From: Primulina eburnea
Lineage: Eukaryota; Streptophyta; Magnoliopsida; Lamiales; Gesneriaceae
Reading direction: 5' to 3'
NCBI RefSeq assembly: GCF_022965805.1
Contig: NC_133105.1
Coordinates: forward strand, 5,394,001 to 5,458,000
Length of the DNA: 64,000 nt
The notes below the pieces were generated by a model. That model was given only the letters and a program-made list of their open reading frames with translations, was not told where the DNA came from and ran no database searches. The position numbers were made by a program, and so were the translations under genes. Shown piece after piece: positions 12,341 to 30,311 of this stretch. The number at the start of each line of letters is the position of its first letter. The stretch's first letter is position 1.

Positions 12341-15300
12341 GAGCATAAATTCAGAGTTTTGCATTTTGGTCTGCTCTCGTGTCTATATGTTTCTATGTAT
12401 ATTTTTTTATCTCCAATCGACTCTGTAATCTGCCTATTTCGTCAAAGTCGGTACCTTTGCTTTTGTAATACGGCTGTTTTGGTTGCCTAGTCAGATATCG
12501 GGAGCGTGCACTGTAATACAGAAAATCATCTTGGAGACCGTTTTCAGTTCGATTAACATCAATTATTGTTAATAAATTGATTTCATATAAAAAAAATTTA
12601 ATTCGGTCGATAATCGAATGCGCACCCCTTTGTATTATTCCGTAGTTGTACAAAACAAAGTCGTATCGTATAACAAAATGTCAAGCACGCAAATATACTT
12701 ATATATATAAATATGTGACTTTATATGTGAATTTTTATTTATCTCTTTATTAATTACTTGTTTTATATTAATTTTTTAATATATATACATATGTTTATAT
12801 TAAAAAATGTTTATATTAAAAAAATACTTTAATAAAAATTTTAAATCTATTTACTTGTGACTGTTTGTTAGAATTTATGTGTTTAAATTAAATTTTTTGC
12901 AACCAAAATTTTTTTGTGGTTTATATTTATAAATTATTTAAATAAAACATGGTAAAAGATCGTTGTGATTTGAGTCGTCGATTTGGGTTGGGTCTGTCGG
13001 TTTGGCCTGCACCGCCACACAGTTTAAGTGGGTTGGGTTGAAATTTTGTCGATTCATTTAAAGGTGAGCCTAAATAAGGTCGCACGAGTTTATATTAAAT
13101 ATCTATATATATATATATTAATATTCATTTTCATGTTTGACATGTAATGGCTCTTGATAAAATGGGGAACAATAAATTCAAACAAACGAATACAATAAAG
13201 TCTGGGGCGAAACCAGAATTATATGTTAGCGGGAATTAATATATAAATTTTTTGTGAATATATCGATGTTAAAATGCATAACAAATCTTATATAATAATA
13301 TATAAAATTTCAGTCTTATAAATGAAATAAATCAAACATATATGAATATACAAAATTTCATTACATATACAATCAAATAATTTATTATAATTGTATTTTA
13401 TTCTACAAGAATTTTTGTCAAACTCAGTGATTGTGAATTTAATATCTATTAAATCAGCAAACTAAAGAGCGTGTCAATTAAACTAATTGAGTAACCATAT
13501 ATTCTTGAATTTCTTAATTAATTTTTTATCTCGATAATTTATTTCATTTAATATTTTAAATTATAAGACACCGTTACTATAACTAAAGTCACATTTTTTT
13601 AAAATGTTTATAAGGACTCAATCACTAAATCATATGGAAAAAAATTTATCTACATAATATATTGAAAATATTCTAATTAATTAAGCGCATGTGCTGAAAA
13701 TTTTATGATTAATTAAGAAAAATTCATTTACAATAATCATATTTAATCTTTTTGGACTAACATAATTTATTTCATAAGATATTCATCGCAATTATTTATT
13801 TGTATGTTAATATTTAAATCTGAATTATGATGTATGTTGTTTTTCTAAAAGTTCTTAAATAATGATTTAATAAATTTATTTGACACTTCAATATTAACAT
13901 TTTAAAATATATAATTTTATATTGTATGTGTGCAACACTTTTAATCATGATTATAAAAATTCAAAAAAATTCTAAAAAAGAATTAGGTAGAACATAAAAA
14001 AATTACACAATTAATTAAAAGACAGAAAATAAAAACTAAATAATTGTCTATTACGTTCGATCCTATATTATTCGATCGTAGAGCTAGAAGAAACATATTG
14101 ACATCAACTTTTAATTTTGAATTGGTCTCTTACATGTTACTCGATTTTTAAATTTAGAACCATTCTACAGTTTTCAAATATAATAATAGATTGAATTATA
14201 ATTGATCCTTTTCAAATCAGATAAATATAGAATAAAACTCATGTAAATATTATTAAAAAAACAATTAAATGAAATATTGAATTGTCGATAATCAAAATAA
14301 GAAATAAACACATTTTGATTATTGAATGAGAAATAAGATATTTAAAGTAAGTTATAATTGACACAATGCAATAGTGCACATACATGTATTTATCACTATA
14401 TTTTGCAACTAAAATGTCAAAAAAAGTTTTCACATGTTATTTTTATATCATATAAAATAATTATGAATCCTAATTTTTATTATTTTGAGTTGGTCTTCGT
14501 TATAAAAATCTTTGTGAATAAATTGAATTTGAAAATTCTTATATCTATGTATATCATATATTAATATATCAACCTAAGTTCAGGTAATAAAAAACTACAA
14601 AATGAACTTATTCATCTTCAATGTACACAAATTATATAGTAAATATATATAACAATTAGAAGAATGAAGTAGAATATATGTTCATATATAACAAAATATA
14701 TAGACAAGAAAAACAATAAATAAAATATTTTTCTAGATATAAATATTTTTTTAATTGACTTTTTACAGTGAATTCGAGAAGATAAAAGAGAAAAAATATC
14801 AATTCTTTTGGGTTACACAAAAAATAGAAATGGAAGAAGTGTTTGTCATATAATGAATTCATTTTTCAAATTAAATGTATACTATAAAGTTATATTTACT
14901 ATTCAAACTTTATAAATGCAATGAATTTTTCTCAATATAAGGGTACACAGATGATCCCGTGAAGATATTTAAACAATTAGAAAAATTAAATATATTATTT
15001 TTCTTGAAATAATACCAATATGACATTAGTAATTTAATTGTGCTAATTATACTTATAAGTTAATACTGAAATATTAAAATAAGTATAATAAGAATCATTA
15101 AAAAGATGATTTATTGTCAAAAATATTATTATTATAAATTACAAATAAATGACAACATTTAATCAATATTTTTTTAAAATTAGTCCATCAGTACTTTTTA
15201 TGTAATGATAGATTGTTATAATAATGTGTACTTTATATGTTATCATGTATAAGTGTCTAATAAATTAAAGGTAACTAGAAAAGTAAAATCATCCGGTTAA

Positions 15301-15912
15301 AATTGTTGTCAATTTACATGAAAGAGAATAATAATCAAATAACATTGTAAATAAAAAATTGCTGATCATTTATTGTCAAAAAAGATTGTAATAATTGAAT
15401 ATTGTAATAAAATATATGCATTATTGAGAGAATATGACAAATAAAAAAAAAAAACAATATGATAAGAAATATATGAGAAAAATTTTAGTAGTCCAATTTT
15501 TTTTTAAAATTAAAAAAAATGTTTTTTTCTTAATTAATTATATATATTAATTAACACGAATTGTCAAAATTTACAATACTATCATTATCTTTGTTGAGTT
15601 AATTAATTTTATTTCAAATTCTAATTAATTCAACATATGTTTCTCACGTACAACGAACATATATAATTTCTAATAAATATAATATATTCGAATTATTTTG
15701 AAAAATACTATAAATTTCTTAAATTAATTATAAGGTACACCATAGTACAGTCCTTCCAAAAACCCTAAACAAGACACGTTGGCGGCACGGCACGATTTCT
15801 ACTGTCATTCCAGACCGAAGGCACGCATTTACACCTTCGCTGTGTGAAGTCAAGCATCTAAATCTATACATACATATATACATACACACTCGCATTACCC
15901 GCCCACAGTGTA
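12341..15912. other. AT-rich intergenic region with possible decayed repeats
   Basis: About 3.5 kb of very AT-rich DNA with no plausible gene. At 12970-13080 a T/G-rich patch with repeated gggttgggt words looks like a worn end of a hAT-like element, but no terminal repeat could be closed. Near 13200 there is a motif (ggggcgaaaccagaatta) of the kind often seen in plant transposons. The last ~150 bp should hold the promoter of the arginyl-tRNA synthetase gene. Confidence 0.5.
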
Positions 15913-22123
<6,211 letters not shown>

Positions 22124-23890
22124 GCCATATTTTTTTTCTAAAAAAAAATTCTTGAGATATTTATCTGCCATTGAACGGGCGTATCAAGTCAGTTTATTTG
22201 ATACAAGACATTTCATATTCAATTGTAGGCTTTACAATTTCCGTTACCTTAATCACAAATTATAAGCCATTTGTGAGTTTTTTCGGATACATGGTTACCT
22301 TGTGTTGATAGTTTCAGCAAAAGCAATATTGAATGATCTTACATAGAAATTATCTGATGGATCTATTGTATGTTTGCACGACACACGGTTGAAACCAAGT
22401 CATGTGGTCTACTTAATATGTGGTACAACTATTTGGTCCTATTTATTTGTGGTATTATTACTTTAACGAGTAGGTATTATATGAGATTGATCGATATGAT
22501 CTTTAATTATAGTGAAACATAAATTTTTTTATGAATCAGGTCTGGTGTGAGATTCGTTTCACAAAATTGATTTGTAATGTCTTTTAATTATGATAAATTA
22601 AGACTTGTGGATATTTTTTTAATCAAAAAACACTTGTTCCATAGATTTGCATAATGATTTATACAAAAATGAAATAAATATTAATCGGAAAAATAACTTT
22701 AAGATCTGTAGCTCATATGAACTTATATTTATTTTTTTGCTAGTAATTGTTGGATGCATGTGTTGTATATAAAGTTTATTTAATATATGCTGAATCTAAA
22801 CAACACAAATTCAACGGTTTGTGATAAATATAGTAAATTTTATCCCATTAATTTAGTTTATATTTCTATTCAATAATATACTTCAAAAAAATATCAAATA
22901 AAATCCAATAGTCTTGCTAAGATTGTTTGCATAAGATTATTTTTATAAAAGTGATTAAATTTATTAATTGTAGAAAATTGAGAAAAATCAGAAATGAGCA
23001 GGTTTTTAAAACGAATCTGACAAACTAAAAATTGAAAGTGAGGAATTTTTTTTATATATAGATAAGTGATTTTAAAACTAATTTTTCTATTAAAAATTGA
23101 AATAGCATAGCATATAGGTCGAAACTATTGCAAAATTCGAGTTTATGAAACACAAACATTTTTAAGCCAAAAGCCGAGAATCTTTTATTTATAGTGATTG
23201 CAAAATATTTAAACTTCATTATTTAAATTATAAATGGATCCATATGTATATTTTTTAACTTATTACATCCATAAAACAGTTGTATCTATTTTTAAAAAAA
23301 GTTGTTGATGACGGAAGGTATTTAAAAATACACAATCATAATATTTCTTGCATTCACTCCCGAACCCAAAGTGTGTACTATTTCATACAAATGTGTACAC
23401 TTCAGGTGGAAATGTGGTACCTTCATGTGGAATGTGGTACTAAAAAAATTACCTAGGACTGAAAACAAAGAAAAAGGCGGCTGGGGACTGAAGCCAAATT
23501 TCTCGAACGAGGTACACGTGGGTCACGCATGTTTTTCCTTTAGTCGCTTGCCTCCTTAACTTAGCCCTCGCATTCACTGCCTCCAATCCCCTTCCCATCA
23601 ATATTTATTGACAACTCTGTAAAACTGAACACGATTTTGAGTTAGTATTTGAAGAGGGTTTCCTTGCTTATCTGTCTCAGCACTTCCCTCCAATTTCCGC
23701 CTTCCCATCAATCCTTTCCTGACAACTCTGTAAACCGAAAGCACATTTTAGTTAGTATTTGGAGAGAGAACCACGAGTTCTCTTCTTCAAATATCAACCT
23801 CCCACCTCCCTCATTAAATCCTCGCACTTACATTTCAAATTGCAAAAGCACGACAAGAATACGGTTTAAGAAGACCGAGAAAAGAGAGAA
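22124..23890. other. intergenic region: ArgRS 3' end, AT-rich spacer, tubulin promoter
   Basis: No gene seen. The last 500 bp are less AT-rich and pyrimidine-rich, as expected for a tubulin promoter and leader. At 23406-23443 the words gtggaaatgtggtacc and gtggaatgtggtact form a short direct repeat. A longer duplication follows (23580-23767, separate entry). Confidence 0.55.
23580..23767 (+). repeat. 110-bp-spaced direct duplication in the tubulin promoter/leader
   Basis: Two ~75-bp diverged copies, 23580-23656 and about 23689-23767. They share cctccaat, cttcccatcaat, gacaactctgtaaa and ttagttagtatttg in the same order, about 110 bp apart. They lie directly upstream of the beta-tubulin ATG, so the second copy is probably in the 5' leader. 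Confidence 0.75.
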
Positions 23891-26328
23891 ATGAGGGAAA
23901 TCTTACACATTCAGGGAGGGCAATGCGGAAACCAGATCGGATCCAAATTCTGGGAAGTGATTTGCGATGAGCACGGTGTGGATCCGACAGGGAAATTCAG
24001 CGGAGACGGATCGTCTGACACTCAGTTGGAACGGATCAATGTCTATTTCAACGAAGCGTCGGGTGGGAGGTACGTGCCTCGTGCGGTGCTCATGGATCTC
24101 GAGCCTGGGACAATGGATGCTATTAGATCCGGCACGTATGGACAGGTCTTCCGCCCCGATAACTTTGTGTTTGGACAGTCTGGTGCCGGGAATAATTGGG
24201 CTAAGGGACATTATACCGAGGGAGCGGAGTTGATTGATTCGGTGCTTGATGTTGTTAGGAAAGAGGCTGAAAATTGTGATTGCTTGCAAGGTTTGTTCCC
24301 CGAGCCTTCATCTTCTCTTTGCTTGTTTCCTAATAGTTATCGCGTGAATTAATCAGTTGATGCATGGTTACATTTTGTAAATATGCATGGTTTGGCGGCA
24401 TTATGGTTTTTTGTGGGCAATATTTGAAAAAAAATGTGATATAGAATTTACCTTCGGGTTCCTTGTTAGCTTTGGTTTGCTCATTGGTGGTAGATCTTGA
24501 GCTTATTGATAAATGTGTTCGTGTGATGTTGATTTACTGGGAATTTGATCTAGATTTGGAATTGTACTTATGCTTAAGTCGTGTCATTAGTTTATTGTAA
24601 TTTTCGGGTGCTCATTTGAAGTTTTTTTTTAATATATAAAATCAAGACATTTGTGATCGTTGAATTGGGTGCAAATTCGATTTTCATGAGCTAATTATTG
24701 ATTGTTCAACTTTATTACATTGTTTTGCATGGTGATGGTAGAGTCTGTCGGGAACATCCTTCTGTTGCAAAATCATGCTTGCGCCTCACAGAGTGCCTGC
24801 CTTCTTGAATTGAGATATATGCGTATAACCATATTTATTGTTAATGGGACTTGGGAACTCCATACCAGATGCAAACTACAAATATTAGTATTTATAATTT
24901 TTTTGCTATTATATTTGATTTATTATGTTTCATTGCTTCCAATTATATTGGGACACTTACTGTACTGTTGAAGTTTAACACATTGCATTTTGTGCACGTT
25001 AGTATGACATTGCTCTTTGCCTGAGGATCTCACGTGTTTGCCTCTTCTATAATATAGTTGAGCTCGTGTTTAATCACTATGCAATTCTTCCAATAAAAAC
25101 AAGGGGAAGAAGAATTCCCCATACAGTCGTTAAATTTGCATTGGTTTCACATGGTCAGGGTTCCAGGTTTGCCATTCACTGGGAGGCGGCACAGGATCTG
25201 GCATGGGTACCCTCTTGATTTCGAAGATTAGAGAGGAATATCCAGACAGGATGATGCTTACATTTTCTGTTTTCCCTTCACCAAAAGTCTCCGACACTGT
25301 TGTAGAACCATATAATGCTACACTTTCTGTGCACCAATTGGTGGAGAACGCAGATGAATGCATGGTACTTGACAATGAAGCGCTCTATGACATATGTTTC
25401 AGGACGTTGAAGCTCAGCACTCCTAGCTGTAAGCAACTATTTAGTTACTTCAAGAAAATCATATACAAAGCCACATCTCTTGGTTTTTAATTCGTTGTTT
25501 TTAATTTATATTTAAACAGTTAAATCCCAACCAAGTGTCACCTTTTCTTCAAAGAATCTTCTGTATCAAACAAACTCTTTCTCTTAAGACTGCAAGTTAT
25601 TGAATAATTTTTTTTCCCAGAAAAAAACAATTTATTTTCTTTTGCCAGTTGGAGACTTGAACCACTTGATCTCTGCAACTATGAGTGGAGTAACCTGTTG
25701 TTTAAGGTTCCCTGGTCAGCTCAATTCCGATCTCAGAAAACTGGCAGTGAACTTGATACCTTTCCCACGACTTCATTTCTTCATGGTGGGATTCGCCCCA
25801 CTCACCTCTCGTGGATCCCAGCAATACATCTCTCTCACCGTTCCCGAGCTAACTCAACAAATGTGGGATGCCAAGAACATGATGTGTGCTGCTGATCCTC
25901 GTCATGGTCGCTATCTGACCGCCTCTGCCATGTTCCGTGGGAAAATGAGCACCAAAGAGGTGGATGAACAGATGCTTAATGTGCAGAACAAGAACTCATC
26001 ATACTTTGTTGAGTGGATCCCAAATAATGTGAAATCTAGTGTGTGTGACATCCCACCTCGAGGTCTGAAAATGGCATCCACTTTCATTGGAAATTCGACA
26101 TCAATTCAAGAAATGTTTAGGAGAGTGAGTGAACAGTTCACTGCCATGTTCCGTCGGAAGGCTTTCTTGCACTGGTACACGGGGGAAGGCATGGACGAAA
26201 TGGAGTTCACTGAAGCTGAGAGTAATATGAATGATCTGGTGGCTGAGTACCAGCAATATCAAGATGCTACTGCAGATGACGATGAAGAGTATGAACACGA
26301 GGGTGGTGAAGAGGTTTACGAAGGTTAA
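23891..26328 (+). CDS. TUBB: beta-tubulin
   Basis: Three exons (23891-24290, 25159-25428, 25649-26328) encode 449 residues. It is the GTP-hydrolysing subunit of the alpha/beta heterodimer that builds microtubules. Visible signatures are the N-terminal MREI tetrapeptide used for co-translational autoregulation of tubulin m[13 protein letters not shown] near residue 10, the GGGTGSG nucleotide loop at about 142-148, and the acidic C-terminal tail ([17 protein letters not shown]). The two introns fall where plant beta-tubulin genes usually carry them, in phases 1 and 1. Nothing is missing, and it reads as a functional gene. Confidence 0.97.
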
Positions 26329-27011
26329 TATGGTAGTATTCTCATTACTTCCTGCGGTCTCAAATCTTCTACTACACAATTGTGTTTCATTTCATATATT
26401 TAGACGATGTGGACTAAATTATTTTAAGACACATTATCATTCATCTATACACAAGAGATAGCAGATGAAATATTATTGGAAATAGGAGATTTGAGATCGC
26501 ATTCTCTTTTGTTTCTTCCATATATTCGTGTGACATTTTCTTTGTCATGTTCTCATTCTTCCAGTTTGCTGATGTGCTTTCCACAAGTTTGATGTTATAT
26601 ACTGTGTTTAGTTTAGTATGAATATTATCTGTCAATGTGTTTTAAATGCATTTGTTTGGTAAATGTAATATTTCCCCCAGTATGATCAGTGTATTCTGCT
26701 TGGAGATTAATTATGGGCCAAACCAGGAGATCTCTCCCTTTGTTAAAAGTTAAATGAAACTCTACGTAACTTACAGGCTCAGACTCATGCCTCGGTTGAC
26801 AAAACATGAAATGTGGTAAAATATGTTATTTTGAAAGCCAATTGCTTTTTTTTAAAAAAAAACAATAACCAATAGAAGAATGCAAATATCGGATTAATGA
26901 TCATTTAAAAGTTCTCTACTCTTAATATACAAACTTCCATCGTCTGTCTAATGGCAAAAATAATAGAACGAATAAGTCAAGCCTAAGTTTTTAAAAAAAG
27001 AGTAATTAATA
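26329..27011. other. convergent spacer between tubulin and the minus-strand coiled-coil gene
   Basis: Contains the tubulin 3' UTR and, on the other strand, the 3' UTR of the 27-28.6 kb gene. No further gene or repeat recognised. Confidence 0.5.
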
Positions 27012-28574
27012 TCATGTTCTTGGTGTTTTTATACCACAAGCGCTCCTCATGGACTTAATCTTGATTATTCCCTTCCTCATCCTCCTAGCTTCAGCAAATC
27101 TTGCCCGCTTATCAGCTATTTCTTGATTCTCATCCAACGGCTGAGTTGAGTCCACCCCAAAAGCCTCTTCAGCAGTAAGGTTCAGATCAGGAATTCCAGA
27201 TGGGCCCATACGGTTGACCGACTCAAGCCCATTATTAGGTGGGTACACTTGGGTTCTATTGGGCCCAAATGGAAGATAAAGTTTATGAGCCGTCTGATCA
27301 GCAACGAACGGCTGCCGATGAGGCAACATGATAGTTTCATCATGCTGGATAAAATCCATTCCAAGATTCAGAAATCTGCCCATGTACCTTTCAGGCTCTT
27401 CTTTTCTTTGGCGAGTTTCTAGTGCCTGTAAAGAAGATAAATACGGTAACCAAATAAACCAAAATATTAGCAAAAAGATCCATCTCATATATAACAATAC
27501 AAAATTATTATTAAATGATTTGTCACATCATAATTCGCAATCGAATGATGTGAATTTCTTGTTCTGTAAAAAAATTCATGAAAGTGATGGATTTATACCT
27601 CTTGTTTCATGGCTTTTAAGTCTGAATTTTCGGTCTTCAACTTGTTGTATTTTTTCCTCACATTTTCCACCTTCTATTTGATTGGAAAAACATGAGGAAA
27701 GAAAAAACAAAGTACATTAAACAAGAGACAAAACTACCAATAGAATAGAGAAAAACACGTAGAAAAGGGATAAGATAATGTGGGGAAATTCAAGAAAAGT
27801 CAATATTGTTCGAATAAACAGAGGTTTATTTATATTTTCGTATAAAAGAGTCCTATTTTTTACAGACTCACCAATCTGAGTATATCTCCAGACTTGGTTA
27901 ATTCTTCAATCTCATCGTTGAACTCCGCCCTCGACTGCAAAATCAATGGTCAACTAATGTACATGAAACAAATAGAAAAAAATTACAGTAACAGAGAAGA
28001 GATTAATAGGCCTGAAATTAAGGGACGACGAGAAATTTGCAAGAGAAAAAAAACCCATTATATATATATATAAAAAGTAAAAAGTGACGTATTTTAAACA
28101 TAATTAAGGAAATTTATTGAAAAATTGAAAATAACAGAAACCGGGGGAAGAAAAAGGGGGAGAGAAACAATTACGCACCCTTTTCTTTGAAATCTTCTTC
28201 GAAGAACGCTTGAACTTTCCATCAGACTCACTAGGCGAGAAAGACAGTGGCGTGTCGGGACTGGAAGTGGCGGCGGCGGCGGCGGCGGTGGATGTCTCCT
28301 CCTCGTCAACCAGTGGTCTTCTAACTTCATCAATATCTTCTTCTGCAATCTGAACCGAGAGTGGTGGCGCAGACGGAGCCGCATCCAGGCAAGATCTCCT
28401 CTTTCTGAAACCCCAGGTGAATATCGGGAGCGGGATTAGATTTTCAAGTTCCAGCAGAATCTGAGAGACGAGCAATTCTTCCTGTGTAGCGGAAGCAAAC
28501 AGAGAGCTATCACTCGTTGTTTCGAACCGTTTCATCTTCATATCGTCCGCTTCTCTTTCTTCCGCCGAATTCAT
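27012..28574 (-). CDS. uncharacterised coiled-coil nuclear protein with EAR-like DLNL motif
   Basis: Not recognised as a named gene. Four exons on the minus strand (28574-28179, 27934-27872, 27673-27599, 27425-27012), all in phase 0, give 315 residues. From the N terminus: an acidic segment with FRKRR; a short poly-Ala run encoded by a GCC-type microsatellite; a Ser/Pro stretch; a basic cluster KFKRSSKKISKKR (about 119-132) that could be a nuclear localisation signal; a charged helical region (about 133-190) with hydrophobic heptads (EEL..DILRLKVENV..KLKTENSDL). Near 258-261 is DLNL, matching the EAR repression motif. The C terminus is basic (RRMRKGIIKIK). The layout resembles a bZIP, but the canonical N-x7-R/K of the basic region is absent. 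The start chosen is the first ATG (MNSAEER). Confidence 0.75.
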
Positions 28575-30311
28575 AACTTGCAATGGAATTGAAAAGGATA
28601 AAAAAAAGTGGTATAAAGTATAATCCACGGATTTTCTTTGGAGAGAAAAAAGTGGCTTGGAGAGGGGAGGGCGAACCTCTAATTTAATTCTACAAATGTA
28701 TTATTTCAAACAATTAATTTTAAAAAAGTGATTTTAAAAAACTTGGATATTTTAATTTAATACATAATTCATAAAGATAATATTATTATGTTAATAAATA
28801 ATTTGTGATAAATTAGTTTTAGTATTTAAAATAGTATAAAATATGCCAAGAATATCTTAATTATACAGTTATAATTAAATTAATTAATATTTTGTGAAAT
28901 AAATTATTTGTTGTTAATAAAATAATAGAGAATATTTCGAGAATATTCTTTTAATGTAGAGTTTAGAGTTGATGGGTTGGAGATGAATTTTATATTTGGT
29001 GTAAGAATTACACTATTTTAAAGTTAGTGTGACACTAAGATAGCGTAATGGGTTGGAGATGGCCTAATAAGGAAAATCCAGGGAGGAGAAAAAAGAGGAG
29101 GAGTTGGGAGATGCCACGTGTCCCTTCTGTAGGGATCATGGCTTCTCCTAGGGTTAGCACTTTTGAGACGGCGCGTGATACAAACTAATCTTCCAATTAT
29201 ATTCGCTCATAATTAACTGGAAATATATATATATAATATAGTTATGAAAAATAATTATATAATTTCAGTCGGATTGAAAAAATAGATATATAATTTCTTA
29301 TTAAATAACATCTATTTTCATTCTTTTAACATTGAAATTAAAGTTTCTTTAAAAAAAAAAACTGAAAATCCGATTTAAAATATTAAAAGAGTCCTTTTAA
29401 CACAATGATTCGTTAATTATTTTCAATCTAGTAGACCAAAAGAATGACAGGACAGACGTCCGGGGTTTAGATAGCCTCCTTTTGTCGTTATTATTATTAC
29501 TTCGTTTGAATATATTCTGTTATTTTTTTTATGTATAATAAATAAATTTTCGTATTAATATAATAGTATTTATCAATGAGAACGACAAATTCATCCGAAA
29601 AAATATTGATAAAAAAAATCAAATTTTTAAAAATTGATCAATCGATCACATATTCTACTAAAAAATCCATCGGTCGAAATTTCAGGCTATGTAACGTCAT
29701 TTGTAGGAGGAGCCAAATTTTGCCTTAAGAATCTTCCGCCTCACGGTATCGTATCGGATATTACGTAATTTATGGATTATGAATCTAAACAAATTTTAAA
29801 AATCTTTACACGCGGATATAATCTAAATTTGTTATTTTTTGTCAGGAAATTAATTCCATAATAATCTTAAAATGGTCAGACTGGCCACATCAATATAACA
29901 TGTAAATATAAGCTTATGAAATATTAAATAATTTAAAATGCACGATTTCTATTTTTTTGAGTTGGGATGTATATATAATAATTGGATCATAAACCCGAGA
30001 TCCCGTCTTAAACTTGGAATTTTATCATCATATGAATGCAATAAATTTTGACTCCTTACTACTTGGATTAAATACTAGTATACAAGATATCTAAGCTTCA
30101 CTGATATCAACAGTAAGCCATTAGAATGTTGAGATAAGAATTTTGTACCAAAATCCTTTGAACCTACTTCAATTGTATCGCAATAACAATCATCATTCAA
30201 GAAAAATAAATGCAAAAATTAACACACCAAAATTTGGATATGAGGAACAAACAAGATGCTATTACTGCGGAATCCCCGCTAGTCGATTAGTTTGATAAGG
30301 CGATAGCAAAA
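28575..30311. other. AT-rich intergenic region
   Basis: Promoter of the minus-strand coiled-coil gene plus spacer. A direct repeat of tgggttggagatg occurs at about 28973 and 29050, the second followed by gcctaata. This resembles the end of a small DNA transposon, but a matching left terminus was not found. A CACGTG G-box lies near 29113. No coding content. Confidence 0.45.

Noticed and set aside
12970..13300. Possible hAT-like and other transposon ends in the 12.3-15.9 kb spacer
   Set aside because: Words resemble transposon subterminal repeats, but no terminal inverted repeat or target duplication could be closed.
28104..28178. Extension of coiled-coil gene exon 1 beyond 28179
   Set aside because: A GTGCGT donor at 28178 and an in-phase continuing helix in the next exon argue for splicing there.
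28973..29068. Small DNA transposon suggested by repeated tgggttggagatg
   Set aside because: No matching opposite terminus or target duplication found; left as a note only.
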